A stretch of DNA of 64,000 nucleotides. It comes from Bacteroidales bacterium UBA6445 (GTDB lineage: Bacteria > Bacteroidota > Bacteroidia > Bacteroidales > UBA932). Where the stretch lies: NCBI GenBank assembly GCA_002439585.1, contig DJOF01000008.1, positions 270,445 through 334,444 on the forward strand. The letters are read 5' to 3'. The position numbers and the translations under genes are program-made. Positions 36,058-45,461 of this stretch are shown one piece after another; the stretch's first letter is position 1, and each line of letters opens with the position of its first letter. A model generated the notes under the pieces. The model was not told where the DNA came from. It did not search any database and was given only the letters and a program-made list of their open reading frames with translations.

Positions 36058-38474
36058 GAAAACTGCTTGTATTATTGTCTGTGTTGTCTGGGATTGTTCT
36101 TTCAACATTTAATATGTTCGGAAGTACATCTCCAGAGAGAGTGAAGATATGTATTGATAAAGGCTGGAAGTTCGCTTTTGGCCATCAGTATGATTTCTCC
36201 AAAGATTTCAATTATGGTCATGCCAGGATGTTTGCCAAGGCAGCCGAAAATAAAGGGACGGCAATCAGAGCCGACTTCGACGACTCATCATGGGATGATG
36301 TGGATCTTCCACATGACTGGGCTGTAGGTTTGCCGGTAGAGTACTCTCCGAATGGAGATATTCTGTCTCACGGGTACAAGACTATTGGTGCCGGTCTGTA
36401 TCCGGACAAAAGCATCGGTTGGTATCGTAAGACGTTTTCTGTCCCTGATCTGAAAGGAAGGAGAGTAGTTCTCCGCTTTGATGGCATATTTCGGGATAGT
36501 GAGGTTTGGGTCAACAATATTTATTGCGGACGGCATTTCAGTGGATATACCGGAGTTACTTATGATATAAGTGACTTTGTAAATCCGGGATCTGATAATC
36601 TGGTAGTGGTAAGAGTAGATGCTTCCCAATTTGAAGGATGGTGGTATGAAGGCGCCGGCATATATCGCCACGCCTGGATTGAACTCTTCTCTCCTCTTCA
36701 TTTTGACGAGTTCGGAGTAGCCTTACGCCCTGCCTTGTCCAAATCTTTTGATAAGGCGCAGGTAAATGTCTCTTATGAGGTGGAAAATGAGTGTGACTCG
36801 TCCTCGGATTTCAGTCTGACAACAGAAGTTTTCTCTCCTTCCGGGACCCTTGTTGCGACCTCTAGTCCAATAGTAGCAAAGTTGTCCTCAGGTGAGTCTC
36901 TGAAGGCTGAAACTTCCGTGTCTTTGAATAATCCGGAGCTTTGGGATATAGACGCCCCGAGAATGTATAAAGCGAAGTCTTATATTATATCAGGAAAGGA
37001 TACTTTGGATGTACTTATAGAAAGATTTGGAATCAGAGATATAAGGGTAACTGCTGACAGTGGTCTTTTCCTTAATGGTCGCAATATCCGTATAAAGGGC
37101 GTCTGTTGCCATCAGGATCATGCCGGAATAGGGACGGCATTGCCTGACTATATGCAATATTACAGAATCTCGCTGCTTAAGGAAATGGGAGCAAACGCCT
37201 ATAGGGCAAGCCACAATCCTCCTACACCTGAACTGTTGGACGCCTGTGACAATCTTGGTATGCTGGTTCTTGATGAAGTGCGTACTCTCAACTCGTCTTC
37301 AGAGTATATGTCGCAGCTTGAATTCCTCGTAAAAAGAGACCGAAACCACCCTTCAGTCTTCATGTGGAGTATAGGGAATGAGGAAGAAAGTTTGCAGACA
37401 AAGGAAGAAGGGCGGCGGATTGCCCTTTCGATGATGCGTAGGATTCGCGCACTTGATCCTTCACGCACATTTACCTACGGTGCAAATATAGGGAATGTCA
37501 AGAATGGCGTCAACAGTGTGATCCCAGTAAGAGGGTTTAATTATAACCTGTATACCCTTGATGCCTACCATGAGGCCAATCCTTCTCAGCCTATCATAAG
37601 CTCGGAAGTAGGAAGTACGGTGACTACAAGAGGAGTATATGCTAAAGATACCGTAAGGTGTTATCTTCCTGACAGGGACGAGAATTTCCCTTTCTGGGCA
37701 TCAACGGCTGAGAGTTGGTGGAAGATTGCCATGGAAAGGCCATGGCTGATAGGAGGATTCGTATGGACCGGATTCGACTATAGGGGAGAGCCAACTCCAT
37801 TTACATGGCCCAATATTAACTCCCATTTCGGTATAATGGACATATGCGGCTTCCCTAAGAATTTATACTATTATTATCAGTCTTGGTGGACGGACAAAGA
37901 TGTGCTGCATATTTCCCCTCATTGGAATTGGTCTGGAAAAGAAGGCGATAATATAAGTGTATGGGTCAATTCCAATGCAGATGAAGTCGAACTGTTCTGT
38001 AACGGGCGCAGTTTCGGCCGGCAGATCATGCCGCGAGGCGGTCATTTGGAGTGGACAGTACCTTATAAGCCTGGGACTCTGAAAGCTGTGGCTTATAAGG
38101 ACGGGAGGAAGATTGTGAAGACAGTGTCTACAACAGGCAAACCATACAAAATAGTGCTTGAGCCGATGCCTTCCTTTTATTCAGGTGTCAATGATGCGGT
38201 TGTAGTGAATGTGTCAGTGGTGGACAGGCAGGGACGAGCAGTTCCTGATGCTTCAGATTACATATCGTTTGATATTTCAGGTAATGCGTTGATTGCTGGC
38301 GTTGGAAACGGTGATCCGTCATGTCATGAACCAGATGTGTGCATGCCGGGCAAATGGGGTCGTAGTCTTTTTGCTGGGGCATGCCAGATAATAGTGAGAC
38401 GCGATACGCTTGGCTCTCATTTCAGACTTGTAGCCAGTGCTGACGGATTGGTAAGTGAGGAAATTGATTTATAA
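36054..38474 (+). CDS. GH2-family beta-glycosidase (beta-galactosidase-like)
   Basis: Exported glycosidase of 806 residues. After the signal peptide come the GH2 sugar-binding jelly roll (DSSWDDVDLPHDWAV, GWYRKTFSVP, FDGIFRDSEVWVN), an Ig-like domain and the TIM barrel (GVCCHQDHAGIG, YRASHNPP). The probable acid/base is Glu443 in SIGNEE and the nucleophile Glu518 in SSEVGS. C-terminal Ig-like domains follow, including a DUF4982-like segment (VNSNADEVELFCNGRSFG). The tetrapeptide start overlaps the upstream gene. Family members cleave beta-galactose, beta-glucuronic acid or beta-mannose; beta-galactosidase is the commonest for this architecture. Confidence 0.9.
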   Translation: MRKLLVLLSVLSGIVLSTFNMFGSTSPERVKICIDKGWKFAFGHQYDFSKDFNYGHARMFAKAAENKGTAIRADFDDSSWDDVDLPHDWAVGLPVEYSPNGDILSHGYKTIGAGLYPDKSIGWYRKTFSVPDLKGRRVVLRFDGIFRDSEVWVNNIYCGRHFSGYTGVTYDISDFVNPGSDNLVVVRVDASQFEGWWYEGAGIYRHAWIELFSPLHFDEFGVALRPALSKSFDKAQVNVSYEVENECDSSSDFSLTTEVFSPSGTLVATSSPIVAKLSSGESLKAETSVSLNNPELWDIDAPRMYKAKSYIISGKDTLDVLIERFGIRDIRVTADSGLFLNGRNIRIKGVCCHQDHAGIGTALPDYMQYYRISLLKEMGANAYRASHNPPTPELLDACDNLGMLVLDEVRTLNSSSEYMSQLEFLVKRDRNHPSVFMWSIGNEEESLQTKEEGRRIALSMMRRIRALDPSRTFTYGANIGNVKNGVNSVIPVRGFNYNLYTLDAYHEANPSQPIISSEVGSTVTTRGVYAKDTVRCYLPDRDENFPFWASTAESWWKIAMERPWLIGGFVWTGFDYRGEPTPFTWPNINSHFGIMDICGFPKNLYYYYQSWWTDKDVLHISPHWNWSGKEGDNISVWVNSNADEVELFCNGRSFGRQIMPRGGHLEWTVPYKPGTLKAVAYKDGRKIVKTVSTTGKPYKIVLEPMPSFYSGVNDAVVVNVSVVDRQGRAVPDASDYISFDISGNALIAGVGNGDPSCHEPDVCMPGKWGRSLFAGACQIIVRRDTLGSHFRLVASADGLVSEEIDL

Positions 38475-38480
38475 TTTATT

Positions 38481-39251
38481 ATGAGAAACTTGAAACTTGT
38501 TGTAGCTTTTGTATCTATGACTCTTGCTGCGGTTTCGTGTAGCGGACGTGACGATGAAGGGAATATCCCTCCTCCTCCCGACTCGGAGAAACGTCTGGAA
38601 TGGGAACTAGTCTTTGAAGATGATTTTGATGGAGACTGTGTGGATGAAACGGTGTGGTCTATATATGATTATCCCGGCCATGCCGGGAATGGCCTTAGAA
38701 GTCCGGAAGCACTTTCGGTTGAGGATGGACTTTTCGTTATCACAGCTTCAATGAAAGATGGCGTGCTGTATTCTGGTGCCATGGCACATAAGCAGAATTA
38801 TACATACGGTAAATTCGAGTTCAGGGTGAGATGTGAACCGGATCCATCCGGGGCGATGAGTGCGGTAGTCCTGACTTGGCCTCAAGATGAATCTTGGCCC
38901 GACAGTGGGGAAAATGATATTTATGAAACTCATTCGGAGCAAAATAAGGATAGAAAATTTCTTACAACTAATATTTTGTCAGGACTTCCTCTCAATAAGT
39001 GGTCTAATAAAAAGTATGACGATGTCGATGCTTCAGAGTGGCATGTGGTAGCAATGGAATGGCAGGAAGATATGATGCGCTTCTATATAGATGGAAGACT
39101 TCGATGGAGGCTTGACAATCGAAAGGACTTCATACACAAGCCTCATCATCTTTGCATCCAGTACGATGCTTTCAAGCCTGAGATGACAGGAGTTACAAGA
39201 ATGTTTGTTGATTGGGTCAAAATATATCAAGCGAAGAATCAAGATGAATAG
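38481..39251 (+). CDS. GH16-family endo-beta-glycanase lipoprotein
   Basis: Surface lipoprotein of 256 residues (lipobox VSC, Cys about 20) with a GH16 beta-jelly roll. The catalytic signature is present as GENDIYE: nucleophile Glu144, Asp146, acid/base Glu149, with Asn in place of the usual Ile at the second position. Other family features are YGKFEFRVR, the WHVVAMEW strand and the terminal MFVDWVKIYQ. GH16 enzymes cut beta-1,3 or beta-1,4 glucans or galactans internally. This one would start degradation at the cell surface. It lies 6 bp after the GH2 gene. Which polymer it cuts is not clear. Confidence 0.88.
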   Translation: MRNLKLVVAFVSMTLAAVSCSGRDDEGNIPPPPDSEKRLEWELVFEDDFDGDCVDETVWSIYDYPGHAGNGLRSPEALSVEDGLFVITASMKDGVLYSGAMAHKQNYTYGKFEFRVRCEPDPSGAMSAVVLTWPQDESWPDSGENDIYETHSEQNKDRKFLTTNILSGLPLNKWSNKKYDDVDASEWHVVAMEWQEDMMRFYIDGRLRWRLDNRKDFIHKPHHLCIQYDAFKPEMTGVTRMFVDWVKIYQAKNQDE

Positions 39252-41316
39252 CAATGCATTTTCATCATTCCGACTGAATCTGTATATGCTATTTGTCGGG
39301 TTGTCTTTTAGTGTTTCTTTGTCAGCTGGAACTACAGTTGCTCCTCCGGATGGATTGCCGGTTATCGGTGCACAGGTAATAATAGAGCCTGGACAGTCAG
39401 AAGAGGACGTTGAATTATGGTTCAGGAGGCTTTCCGAATCCGGTATGAAAGTATGTAGGATCCGGATGTTTGAGGATTATATGAAAGATACTTCCGGCCA
39501 ATGGGATTTCTCCTTGTTCGATAAGGCCTTTGAGGCTGCACATCGCCATGGTATAAAGGTTTTTGCTACTCTTTTCCCCTCAGCTCCAGACAATTCAATC
39601 GGCGGCTTTAAGTTTCCTGTTAGTTTCCGGCATAGGGAGGGTATCGAAAGATATATAGCAGAGGTTGTGTCTCATTTCAAAAATTTTCCTGCTTTGTACT
39701 CATGGGTGCTAATGAATGAGCCCGGTACTGGTGGATATGTGCCTGACAACGAGTATACTCGTTACATGCGCCATCAATGGCAGGATTGTCATTCAGGTGG
39801 ACGATTCTCAGATAGAAGATTTCTTGTGTATTTGAATACCTCGTATCTGAAATGGCTTTCAGAAAAAGTGCTTGAGAACGACAATTCCCATGAATTGCAT
39901 GTCAACAACCATCAGATATTCGAGAATGTGGCTGAGTATGATTTTTCATCATGGAGACCATTCCTTTCTACGTTTGGTGCATCCGCACATCCGAGTTGGC
40001 ATTACGATTATTTTTGTAGGAGCGAGTACCCCTATGCGATGTCCGCGAATTGTGCAATAGTCCGATCAGGAGCAGGTACGAAACCTTTCTGGGTAACAGA
40101 ACTGCAAGGCGGTAATAATACATATTCTGGAATGAATCCATTCTGTCCCACAGCAGATGAGATAGTACAATGGTTGTGGACAAGTGTGGTGTCAGGCGCA
40201 AGAGGTACGATTTTCTGGTCTTTGAATTCCCGCTCTGAAGGCGAGGAGGCAGGAGAATGGGCTTTGCTGGATTTTCAGAATTCCCCTACAGACCGTATAG
40301 AGGCCGCATCTTCAGTGGCTGCCGTATTGGAAGATGATATCAGTCTTTTTTCAGATGTTAGTCCGCAGGACAATGGAATATCCTTATTGTATAGCCGCAG
40401 TTCACTATGGACTGAGAATGCAGTAAGTTATAATGATAATATTCTTTATGAGGGACGTCAGAGTGGTGGCGTGATGAAATCAGTTCTTGAATATTATGAG
40501 ATCTTAAGCGAATGCGGCATGACACCCTCTTTAATGGAGATTGGCGAATACGACTGGACCAAGGATAATTATTCTGGCAAAGCGATCGTGTTGGCAAACA
40601 TGACTTCTGTGCCAAAAGAGCATTGGGAACACTTGAGGCAGTTTGTCGCTATGGGAGGAAGTCTTTTTGTTGAGGGGCTTACCTGTTTTTATGACGAGAA
40701 TATGAGATCTTTGTATTCAACGTCTTTTCCACTGTCGGATGTTTTTGGCGGAACTGTCTCTGAGTTTAGGTGTACTCCAGGGGATTTTACTATCGATGTG
40801 GTATCTCGTGATCCTTCCGGCCTCGTCAAAGACAAATTACCTGTACATTTATGGAAAGGTTATACTACTCCGGCAAGTTCTTGTTCTTCCAATAACCTTA
40901 TTCTGGATGGAGCAGATACGGTAGGTCTTGTCAATAAGTATGGAAATGGGAAAGTTATATGGCTACCATCACTTCTTGGTATGGGTGCACGAAGAAGTGG
41001 TGATGGTGCTCCGCTTGCCCGGCTGCTTGCAAGATCATTGCCTTCTTTATTTGATAGTAATATCCGTCTTTCAAAGCACGAGGAAGACATATTTATGCAG
41101 ACCGCAAAAGGTCGGGCCGGGAAATTTTCTGTTATAGTGAACAAATCTCATGTCAGCAGAAAACTTAGATTCTTTGTCCCGGAATATAACAGCAGTAGTG
41201 GTAAAAATGTAGGCCGTAGCTCTTTAGTATTCGCATCAAAATGCGGACATCTAAGAAAAGGCATGCTTTTCATAGAGCCCGAAGAAACTGTAGTTATACG
41301 TTGGGCTAATCATTGA
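39244..41316 (+). CDS. GH-A clan glycosidase, GH42-like
   Basis: The ATG at 39244 overlaps the GH16 stop by 8 bp and gives 690 residues with a signal peptide. The first 400 residues form a TIM barrel of GH42 type: GMKVCRIRMFEDYM, FDKAFEAAHRHGIKVFATL, probable acid/base Glu159 in LMNEPG and nucleophile Glu286 in VTELQG. A Rossmann-like middle domain (VLANMTSVPKEHWEHLRQFV, GGSLFVEG) resembles the GH42 trimerisation domain. GH42 enzymes are mostly beta-galactosidases. Similarity appears distant, so a related unclassified family is possible. It ends the PUL2 operon. Confidence 0.75.
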   Translation: MNSNAFSSFRLNLYMLFVGLSFSVSLSAGTTVAPPDGLPVIGAQVIIEPGQSEEDVELWFRRLSESGMKVCRIRMFEDYMKDTSGQWDFSLFDKAFEAAHRHGIKVFATLFPSAPDNSIGGFKFPVSFRHREGIERYIAEVVSHFKNFPALYSWVLMNEPGTGGYVPDNEYTRYMRHQWQDCHSGGRFSDRRFLVYLNTSYLKWLSEKVLENDNSHELHVNNHQIFENVAEYDFSSWRPFLSTFGASAHPSWHYDYFCRSEYPYAMSANCAIVRSGAGTKPFWVTELQGGNNTYSGMNPFCPTADEIVQWLWTSVVSGARGTIFWSLNSRSEGEEAGEWALLDFQNSPTDRIEAASSVAAVLEDDISLFSDVSPQDNGISLLYSRSSLWTENAVSYNDNILYEGRQSGGVMKSVLEYYEILSECGMTPSLMEIGEYDWTKDNYSGKAIVLANMTSVPKEHWEHLRQFVAMGGSLFVEGLTCFYDENMRSLYSTSFPLSDVFGGTVSEFRCTPGDFTIDVVSRDPSGLVKDKLPVHLWKGYTTPASSCSSNNLILDGADTVGLVNKYGNGKVIWLPSLLGMGARRSGDGAPLARLLARSLPSLFDSNIRLSKHEEDIFMQTAKGRAGKFSVIVNKSHVSRKLRFFVPEYNSSSGKNVGRSSLVFASKCGHLRKGMLFIEPEETVVIRWANH

Positions 41317-41365
41317 CGTGACGCATCGCTGTGCTGGTAAATGAGCCAACACACCTTGTGGCTGT

Positions 41366-41396
41366 TTTGTCAGGCCATTGACTTTGGCTATCTTAG
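41366..41396 (+). promoter_or_regulatory. promoter of the LysO-like gene
   Basis: TTTG at 41366-41369, a 19-nt spacer and TATCTTAG at 41389-41396. The same 11-mer GCTATCTTAGC also precedes upp (911-921). The ATG is 21 nt downstream. Confidence 0.6.
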
Positions 41397-41417
41397 CTGC
41401 TCTTTTTATCAAATAGT

Positions 41418-42413
41418 ATGATAGAGATAATTGCCATATTCATTGCCGGTATTGCAGCAGGATATTTATTGAGGAAGACAGGGATACGTTCAGTTCTTGA
41501 CAAGACAACCACTTGGACAATATGGTTAATGCTGTTTTTGCTTGGTTTGACGGTAGGAAGCGACAATAATGTTATCGGTAAAATCGGGCTGATCGGGGCA
41601 GAGGCTCTGCTCATATCTTTATTAGGCATGGTCGGTAGCATTATGGCTGCCATACTTTTAGATAAGCTTTTTGCAAGAATAGGTACACGAAAAGGGTCTG
41701 TCATAGACAGCTATACGGCGATTAGCACATCTGGAGAGACCGACAATGCTGCCTCTAGGCAAGAGGAAAGGAAGGATTCTGGTGGATTCAGAATGGCAGG
41801 AAGCCTTATTGTTCTAGGGTTCTTCTGCTTGGGCTGCATTTTAGGCTTCGTATTCAGGCCGGAGGCTGACTTGCATAGCATATCATTAGCGGTTCTCTTT
41901 GCATTGATGTTTCAAGTTGGAGCCGGGGCAGGTGCTGACAGGGGATTGGGAACGGCAATACGAAGTTTAGATATAAAGATGTTAGTTCTTCCCATAGGTA
42001 CGGCTTTTGGGACATTGTCGCTTTCGGCAATTGCGTCTTTGCTCTTGAGGGACAGGGATGTATGGGACTGCCTCGCTGTCGGAAGCGGCTTCGGTTACTA
42101 TTCTCTTTCTTCTATTCTAATAACAGAGCTCAAGGCAGCGACTGACGGGGTTGTAGCAGCTTCCGAGCTTGGCGCTGTCGCCCTGCTATGCAATATAATA
42201 AGGGAAATGACAGCTCTTGTATGTGCACCATTGATATATAAGTATTGTGGCACTTCAGCTCTTATCTCATCATGTGGCGTTACAAGCATGGATGTGGTGC
42301 TTCCTACTATCTCCCGACTTTGTGGGACTAAAACTGTCCCTGCTGCCCTTTATAACGGCATTGCCATGGATTCCAGCGTTCCATTTTTAGTCCCGTTCTT
42401 CTGCCGTTTCTGA
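41418..42413 (+). CDS. LysO-family lysine exporter
   Basis: Inner-membrane transporter of 331 residues with about eight to ten hydrophobic helices. It matches the LysO (YbjE, DUF340) family: FLLGLTVGSDNNV in the N-terminal part and SGFGYYSLSSILI, NIIREM and GVTSMDVVLPTI in the C-terminal half. Members export lysine or a toxic analogue in Enterobacteria. A polar loop of about 45 residues (about 90-135) separates the two halves, longer than I would expect. It has its own promoter and is not part of PUL2. Function in Bacteroidota is inferred from the family. Confidence 0.82.
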   Translation: MIEIIAIFIAGIAAGYLLRKTGIRSVLDKTTTWTIWLMLFLLGLTVGSDNNVIGKIGLIGAEALLISLLGMVGSIMAAILLDKLFARIGTRKGSVIDSYTAISTSGETDNAASRQEERKDSGGFRMAGSLIVLGFFCLGCILGFVFRPEADLHSISLAVLFALMFQVGAGAGADRGLGTAIRSLDIKMLVLPIGTAFGTLSLSAIASLLLRDRDVWDCLAVGSGFGYYSLSSILITELKAATDGVVAASELGAVALLCNIIREMTALVCAPLIYKYCGTSALISSCGVTSMDVVLPTISRLCGTKTVPAALYNGIAMDSSVPFLVPFFCRF

Positions 42414-42426
42414 AATGATATTCCTA

Positions 42427-42468
42427 TTGCATGTCTTGAATTGCATGCCTTGAATTGTATGCCTTGAT
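42427..42468. repeat. three tandem copies of a 14-bp unit
   Basis: TTGCATGTCTTGAA (42427-42440), TTGCATGCCTTGAA (42441-42454) and TTGTATGCCTTGAT (42455-42468) are contiguous. They start 14 bp after the LysO-like stop. An inverted repeat CCGGCAA/TTGCCGG (42472-42478 and 42496-42502) follows and runs into the sigma-factor remnant. Confidence 0.8.
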
Positions 42469-42487
42469 AAACCGGCAATAAAGTCCG

Positions 42488-42703
42488 TTGTGTCGTTGCC
42501 GGAAGGCTCCAACAGAGCGTGGCCAGCCGCGGCCTCGTGAGCAGCTCTTTATGTCCAGTCGCTTCGAGGATCTGACCTACGAAGAGATCGCCCAAAAATA
42601 CGGAGTGACTACACGCAAGATTAAGCGTGAGATCCAGAAGGCACTTGAGGAGCTGCGTGATTCGCTCGGGGACTACCTTCTTGTCCTGCTGCTTTTGTTG
42701 TAA
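42488..42703 (+). pseudogene. C-terminal remnant of an ECF sigma factor
   Basis: The frame encodes FMSSRFEDLTYEEIAQKYG and KREIQKALEELRDSL followed by a hydrophobic Leu tail. This is the region 4 helix-turn-helix and C-terminus of a Bacteroidota ECF sigma-70 factor. Regions 1-2 are absent. Just upstream, another frame reads LPEG (42496-42507), the segment that should directly precede this part, so a frameshift separates the pieces. There is no credible start codon. Such sigma factors usually control PULs with an anti-sigma/SusC pair; none is next to it. It is presumably a decayed leftover, though expression of the 71-residue frame cannot be excluded. Confidence 0.72.
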
Positions 42704-42827
42704 GCATCTGAAGGAGAGAAGCAATTGAATCGAAAAGCAGGTGAGGGCCAGAAATTTACCAAAATATTGTATATTTAACAGTTATTTTGGCTAAAGATGT
42801 TTTGCCGCAATTCCAAAAAAATAAAAT

Positions 42828-44294
42828 ATGAAGAACTTAATTAACTTTATTGCTACGCTGTCTGTTGTGGTGATTGCTGCTGTGTGTCTGCCGTCATGCA
42901 GGTATGACGATTCTGACCTTTGGAATGAAGTAAGAGATCATGAAGATAGGATTGCCAAGTTGGAGGAACTCTGCAGCCAAATGAATACCAACATATCATC
43001 ATTGCAGTCAATTGTCTCGGCTTTACAGGCCAACGATTATGTAACATCAGTCACTCCTGTCATATCCGGGGACGAGACAATCGGGTATACTATCAATTTC
43101 TCGAAAAGCGGATCAGTCACGATATATCATGGCACAGGCCGAACTCTTCTTGTCGGTGTAAGGAAGGATTCTGACGGTAAATATTATTGGACCGCAGGAG
43201 GAGAATGGCTGCTCGATGATGATGGCAACAAGATAACAGCCGACTCTCAGGACGGAAAGCCGGAAAATACTCCTCAATTAAAAATCGAGGATGGATACTG
43301 GTATGTATCATATGACAACGGAGTCACTTGGAAAGAGTTGAGGAAGGCAACCGGTGAAGATGAGGCCACCTTCAGCAGCGTGACCTACGATGATGATTTC
43401 GTCTATCTCGTTCTCGCGGACAATACCAAATTGACAATACCGAGACAGGGTGCCGAGTTCTCGATAACCTTTACTACCGGCAATGAATACGTATGTGCGG
43501 CCGGTGATACGGTCTCTGTCCCATACACTCTGACATACGGAGACTCACTCACAGAAGTATCGGCCATAGCAGGAGGTGCCTGGAGTGCATATGTAGAAGA
43601 GACTGATGACACTTCTGGCAACATCATTGTAATTGCTCCGACACCGATGGAAGACGGAGAAATCATAGTTCTTGCATCCGATGGCAAGGAGAAGACAATC
43701 ATGCGCAAACTCCTTTTCCGTAGGGGGAACAGTAATACTGTCGCCGGACATGAGTATGTAGATCTCGGACTAAGCGTGAAATGGGCAACTTGCAATGTGG
43801 GCGCTGACAAACCTGAAGAGACGGGTACTTTCTTTGCCTGGGGCGAACTGGAGCCTAAGGAAGATTATAGCGAGGCTACCAGCAAGACGATATATGAGGC
43901 TATGAAAGATATATCCGGGGACGAGAACTATGATGCCGCACGAGTACAGTGGGGAGCTACGTGGCGTATTCCCAAGAAGTCTGAAATAATGGAACTTACC
44001 GAGAAATGTACTTGGGAGAAGGTGACTGTAAACGGTGAATACGGCCGCAAAGTAACAGGACCTAATGGTAACAGTATCTTCCTGCCTACCACGGGCTATA
44101 TGAACAGAAAGTTACTCCTTCACCCAGAAGATGAGGGCACATATCATTCTGCCACTCCTACATCTGTAGAGGACAATTATTATGCGTATGCTCTGACGTT
44201 GGATGACGATACGGCCATTACTCTCGGCAAGTATTGGGTGGTTGACTATGTCGGACGCCAGTTCGGCCGATGCATCAGAGCCGTGACAGATTAG
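42828..44294 (+). CDS. DUF4988-like lipoprotein with C-terminal paralogous domain
   Basis: Surface or periplasmic lipoprotein of 488 residues (lipobox PSC, Cys about 24). A short coiled-coil follows the lipid anchor (WNEVRDHEDRIAKLEELCSQM), then the all-beta DUF4988-like region with YDNGVTWKEL, seen in many Bacteroidota surface lipoproteins. The last 190 residues begin EYVDLGLSVKWATCNVGA and include WGATWRIPKKSEI and GRCIRAVTD, a widespread Bacteroidota/Fibrobacter repeat family related to formylglycine/C-lectin-like folds. No enzyme motif was seen. It is flanked by the sigma remnant and a LysR regulator. Function unknown; adhesion or binding is a guess. Confidence 0.7.
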   Translation: MKNLINFIATLSVVVIAAVCLPSCRYDDSDLWNEVRDHEDRIAKLEELCSQMNTNISSLQSIVSALQANDYVTSVTPVISGDETIGYTINFSKSGSVTIYHGTGRTLLVGVRKDSDGKYYWTAGGEWLLDDDGNKITADSQDGKPENTPQLKIEDGYWYVSYDNGVTWKELRKATGEDEATFSSVTYDDDFVYLVLADNTKLTIPRQGAEFSITFTTGNEYVCAAGDTVSVPYTLTYGDSLTEVSAIAGGAWSAYVEETDDTSGNIIVIAPTPMEDGEIIVLASDGKEKTIMRKLLFRRGNSNTVAGHEYVDLGLSVKWATCNVGADKPEETGTFFAWGELEPKEDYSEATSKTIYEAMKDISGDENYDAARVQWGATWRIPKKSEIMELTEKCTWEKVTVNGEYGRKVTGPNGNSIFLPTTGYMNRKLLLHPEDEGTYHSATPTSVEDNYYAYALTLDDDTAITLGKYWVVDYVGRQFGRCIRAVTD

Positions 44295-44409
44295 CTCTTT
44301 AGTGCATGGCATCTTGTCTTGATGCATAGCGTGCTTTTATCGATATGTGCATGACAGGGTCTGTGAGGCAAGCTCAGTATGATAGAGACACGATTCAAAT
44401 CAAAGTCCA

Positions 44410-45372
44410 ATGTTGGAAGATTTTAGACTGAAGATATTTATGGCAGTGGTGGAGAGCGGAAGCTTTACGAAGGCTGCCATATCTTTGGCTGTCAGCCAAC
44501 CGGCCGTCAGCCAGAACATAGGAGCCCTTGAGAAGGATCTCGGTGTCGTCCTCTTTGACAGACTCCGCGCAGAGGCTGTACTCACGCCAGAGGGAGAAGC
44601 TTTCAAGGCATATGCAGCCAAGATACTGTATTGGTATTCTTCGGCAAGACTTATGTTCGGGGAGGAGGGACGGATCTCTCAAGGCACTATGGTGAAGATT
44701 CTGTCCGATCCTGTTGTGGCTGACTATCTGTTGCCAGGTATGCTCTCACTCCTGCTGTCCTCCCATCCAGAGCTTTCATTCTCTGTAGTATCAAGCGATT
44801 CCGATATCCCTTACATCGGGCAAGATCGAGAATCTCAGGCACAGGATGCGAATGACTCGCCATCGTATTCGCAGGACAGGCCTCCAGAAGGAGCAGATTG
44901 CTATATATCTCTGTCTCCGATCAAGGGACAGGCACTTATAGACGATACACGCCTTGCCGGAGTCATGGAAGCCTCCGCTGTCGTCTCGTCTTCAAGTCGT
45001 CTCGTCGGGGTGGCGGATAGAGAAGGAGCATGTCCGTTTTCCACACCATCCGGCATACCGGTAAGATACAGATTTGCGGTATGGTCCGGTTACAAGTCTT
45101 TTCTTACAGAGGATCTGGTTGCCAGAACAGTACTTTTCTCCGATTCGGCCAGAACAATCTGCGATACAACTCGCAAAGTCCCTGATATAGTCGGCCTAGT
45201 CCCTGGATGCGCTGCTGCTGACGATATTACGGTAGGCTCACTTTTTCCTTTGCCCATATCTATGCCGGAATATTCGTATGACATAAATTATGACCCCTCG
45301 GCATATTTCTCGGGTAAATCTCTAAGTCTACAGATATATTCGATATTTAGGGATTTCCTTTCGGGAAAGTGA
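44410..45372 (+). CDS. LysR-family transcriptional regulator
   Basis: DNA-binding regulator of 320 residues. The N-terminal winged helix-turn-helix is clear: FMAVVESGSFTKAA, SQPAVSQNIGALEKDLG and LFDRLRAEAVLTPEG (residues 1-62). The effector-binding domain (about 85-300) is more divergent, with a 30-residue Asp/Ser/Pro-rich stretch around residues 140-165. LysR proteins often control a divergent neighbour, but here both sides run the same way or converge, so the target is unclear. The lysine exporter 2 kb upstream is a possible target because other LysR proteins control lysine export. Confidence 0.85.
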   Translation: MLEDFRLKIFMAVVESGSFTKAAISLAVSQPAVSQNIGALEKDLGVVLFDRLRAEAVLTPEGEAFKAYAAKILYWYSSARLMFGEEGRISQGTMVKILSDPVVADYLLPGMLSLLLSSHPELSFSVVSSDSDIPYIGQDRESQAQDANDSPSYSQDRPPEGADCYISLSPIKGQALIDDTRLAGVMEASAVVSSSSRLVGVADREGACPFSTPSGIPVRYRFAVWSGYKSFLTEDLVARTVLFSDSARTICDTTRKVPDIVGLVPGCAAADDITVGSLFPLPISMPEYSYDINYDPSAYFSGKSLSLQIYSIFRDFLSGK

Positions 45373-45461
45373 GATATATTTCATGTGCGTGCCGAGGCGA
45401 AGTGATTTTAGACAGTTCTCTCTGCAGTCATGGCTTCATACGTATTAGTTTGTCTGCTTAT

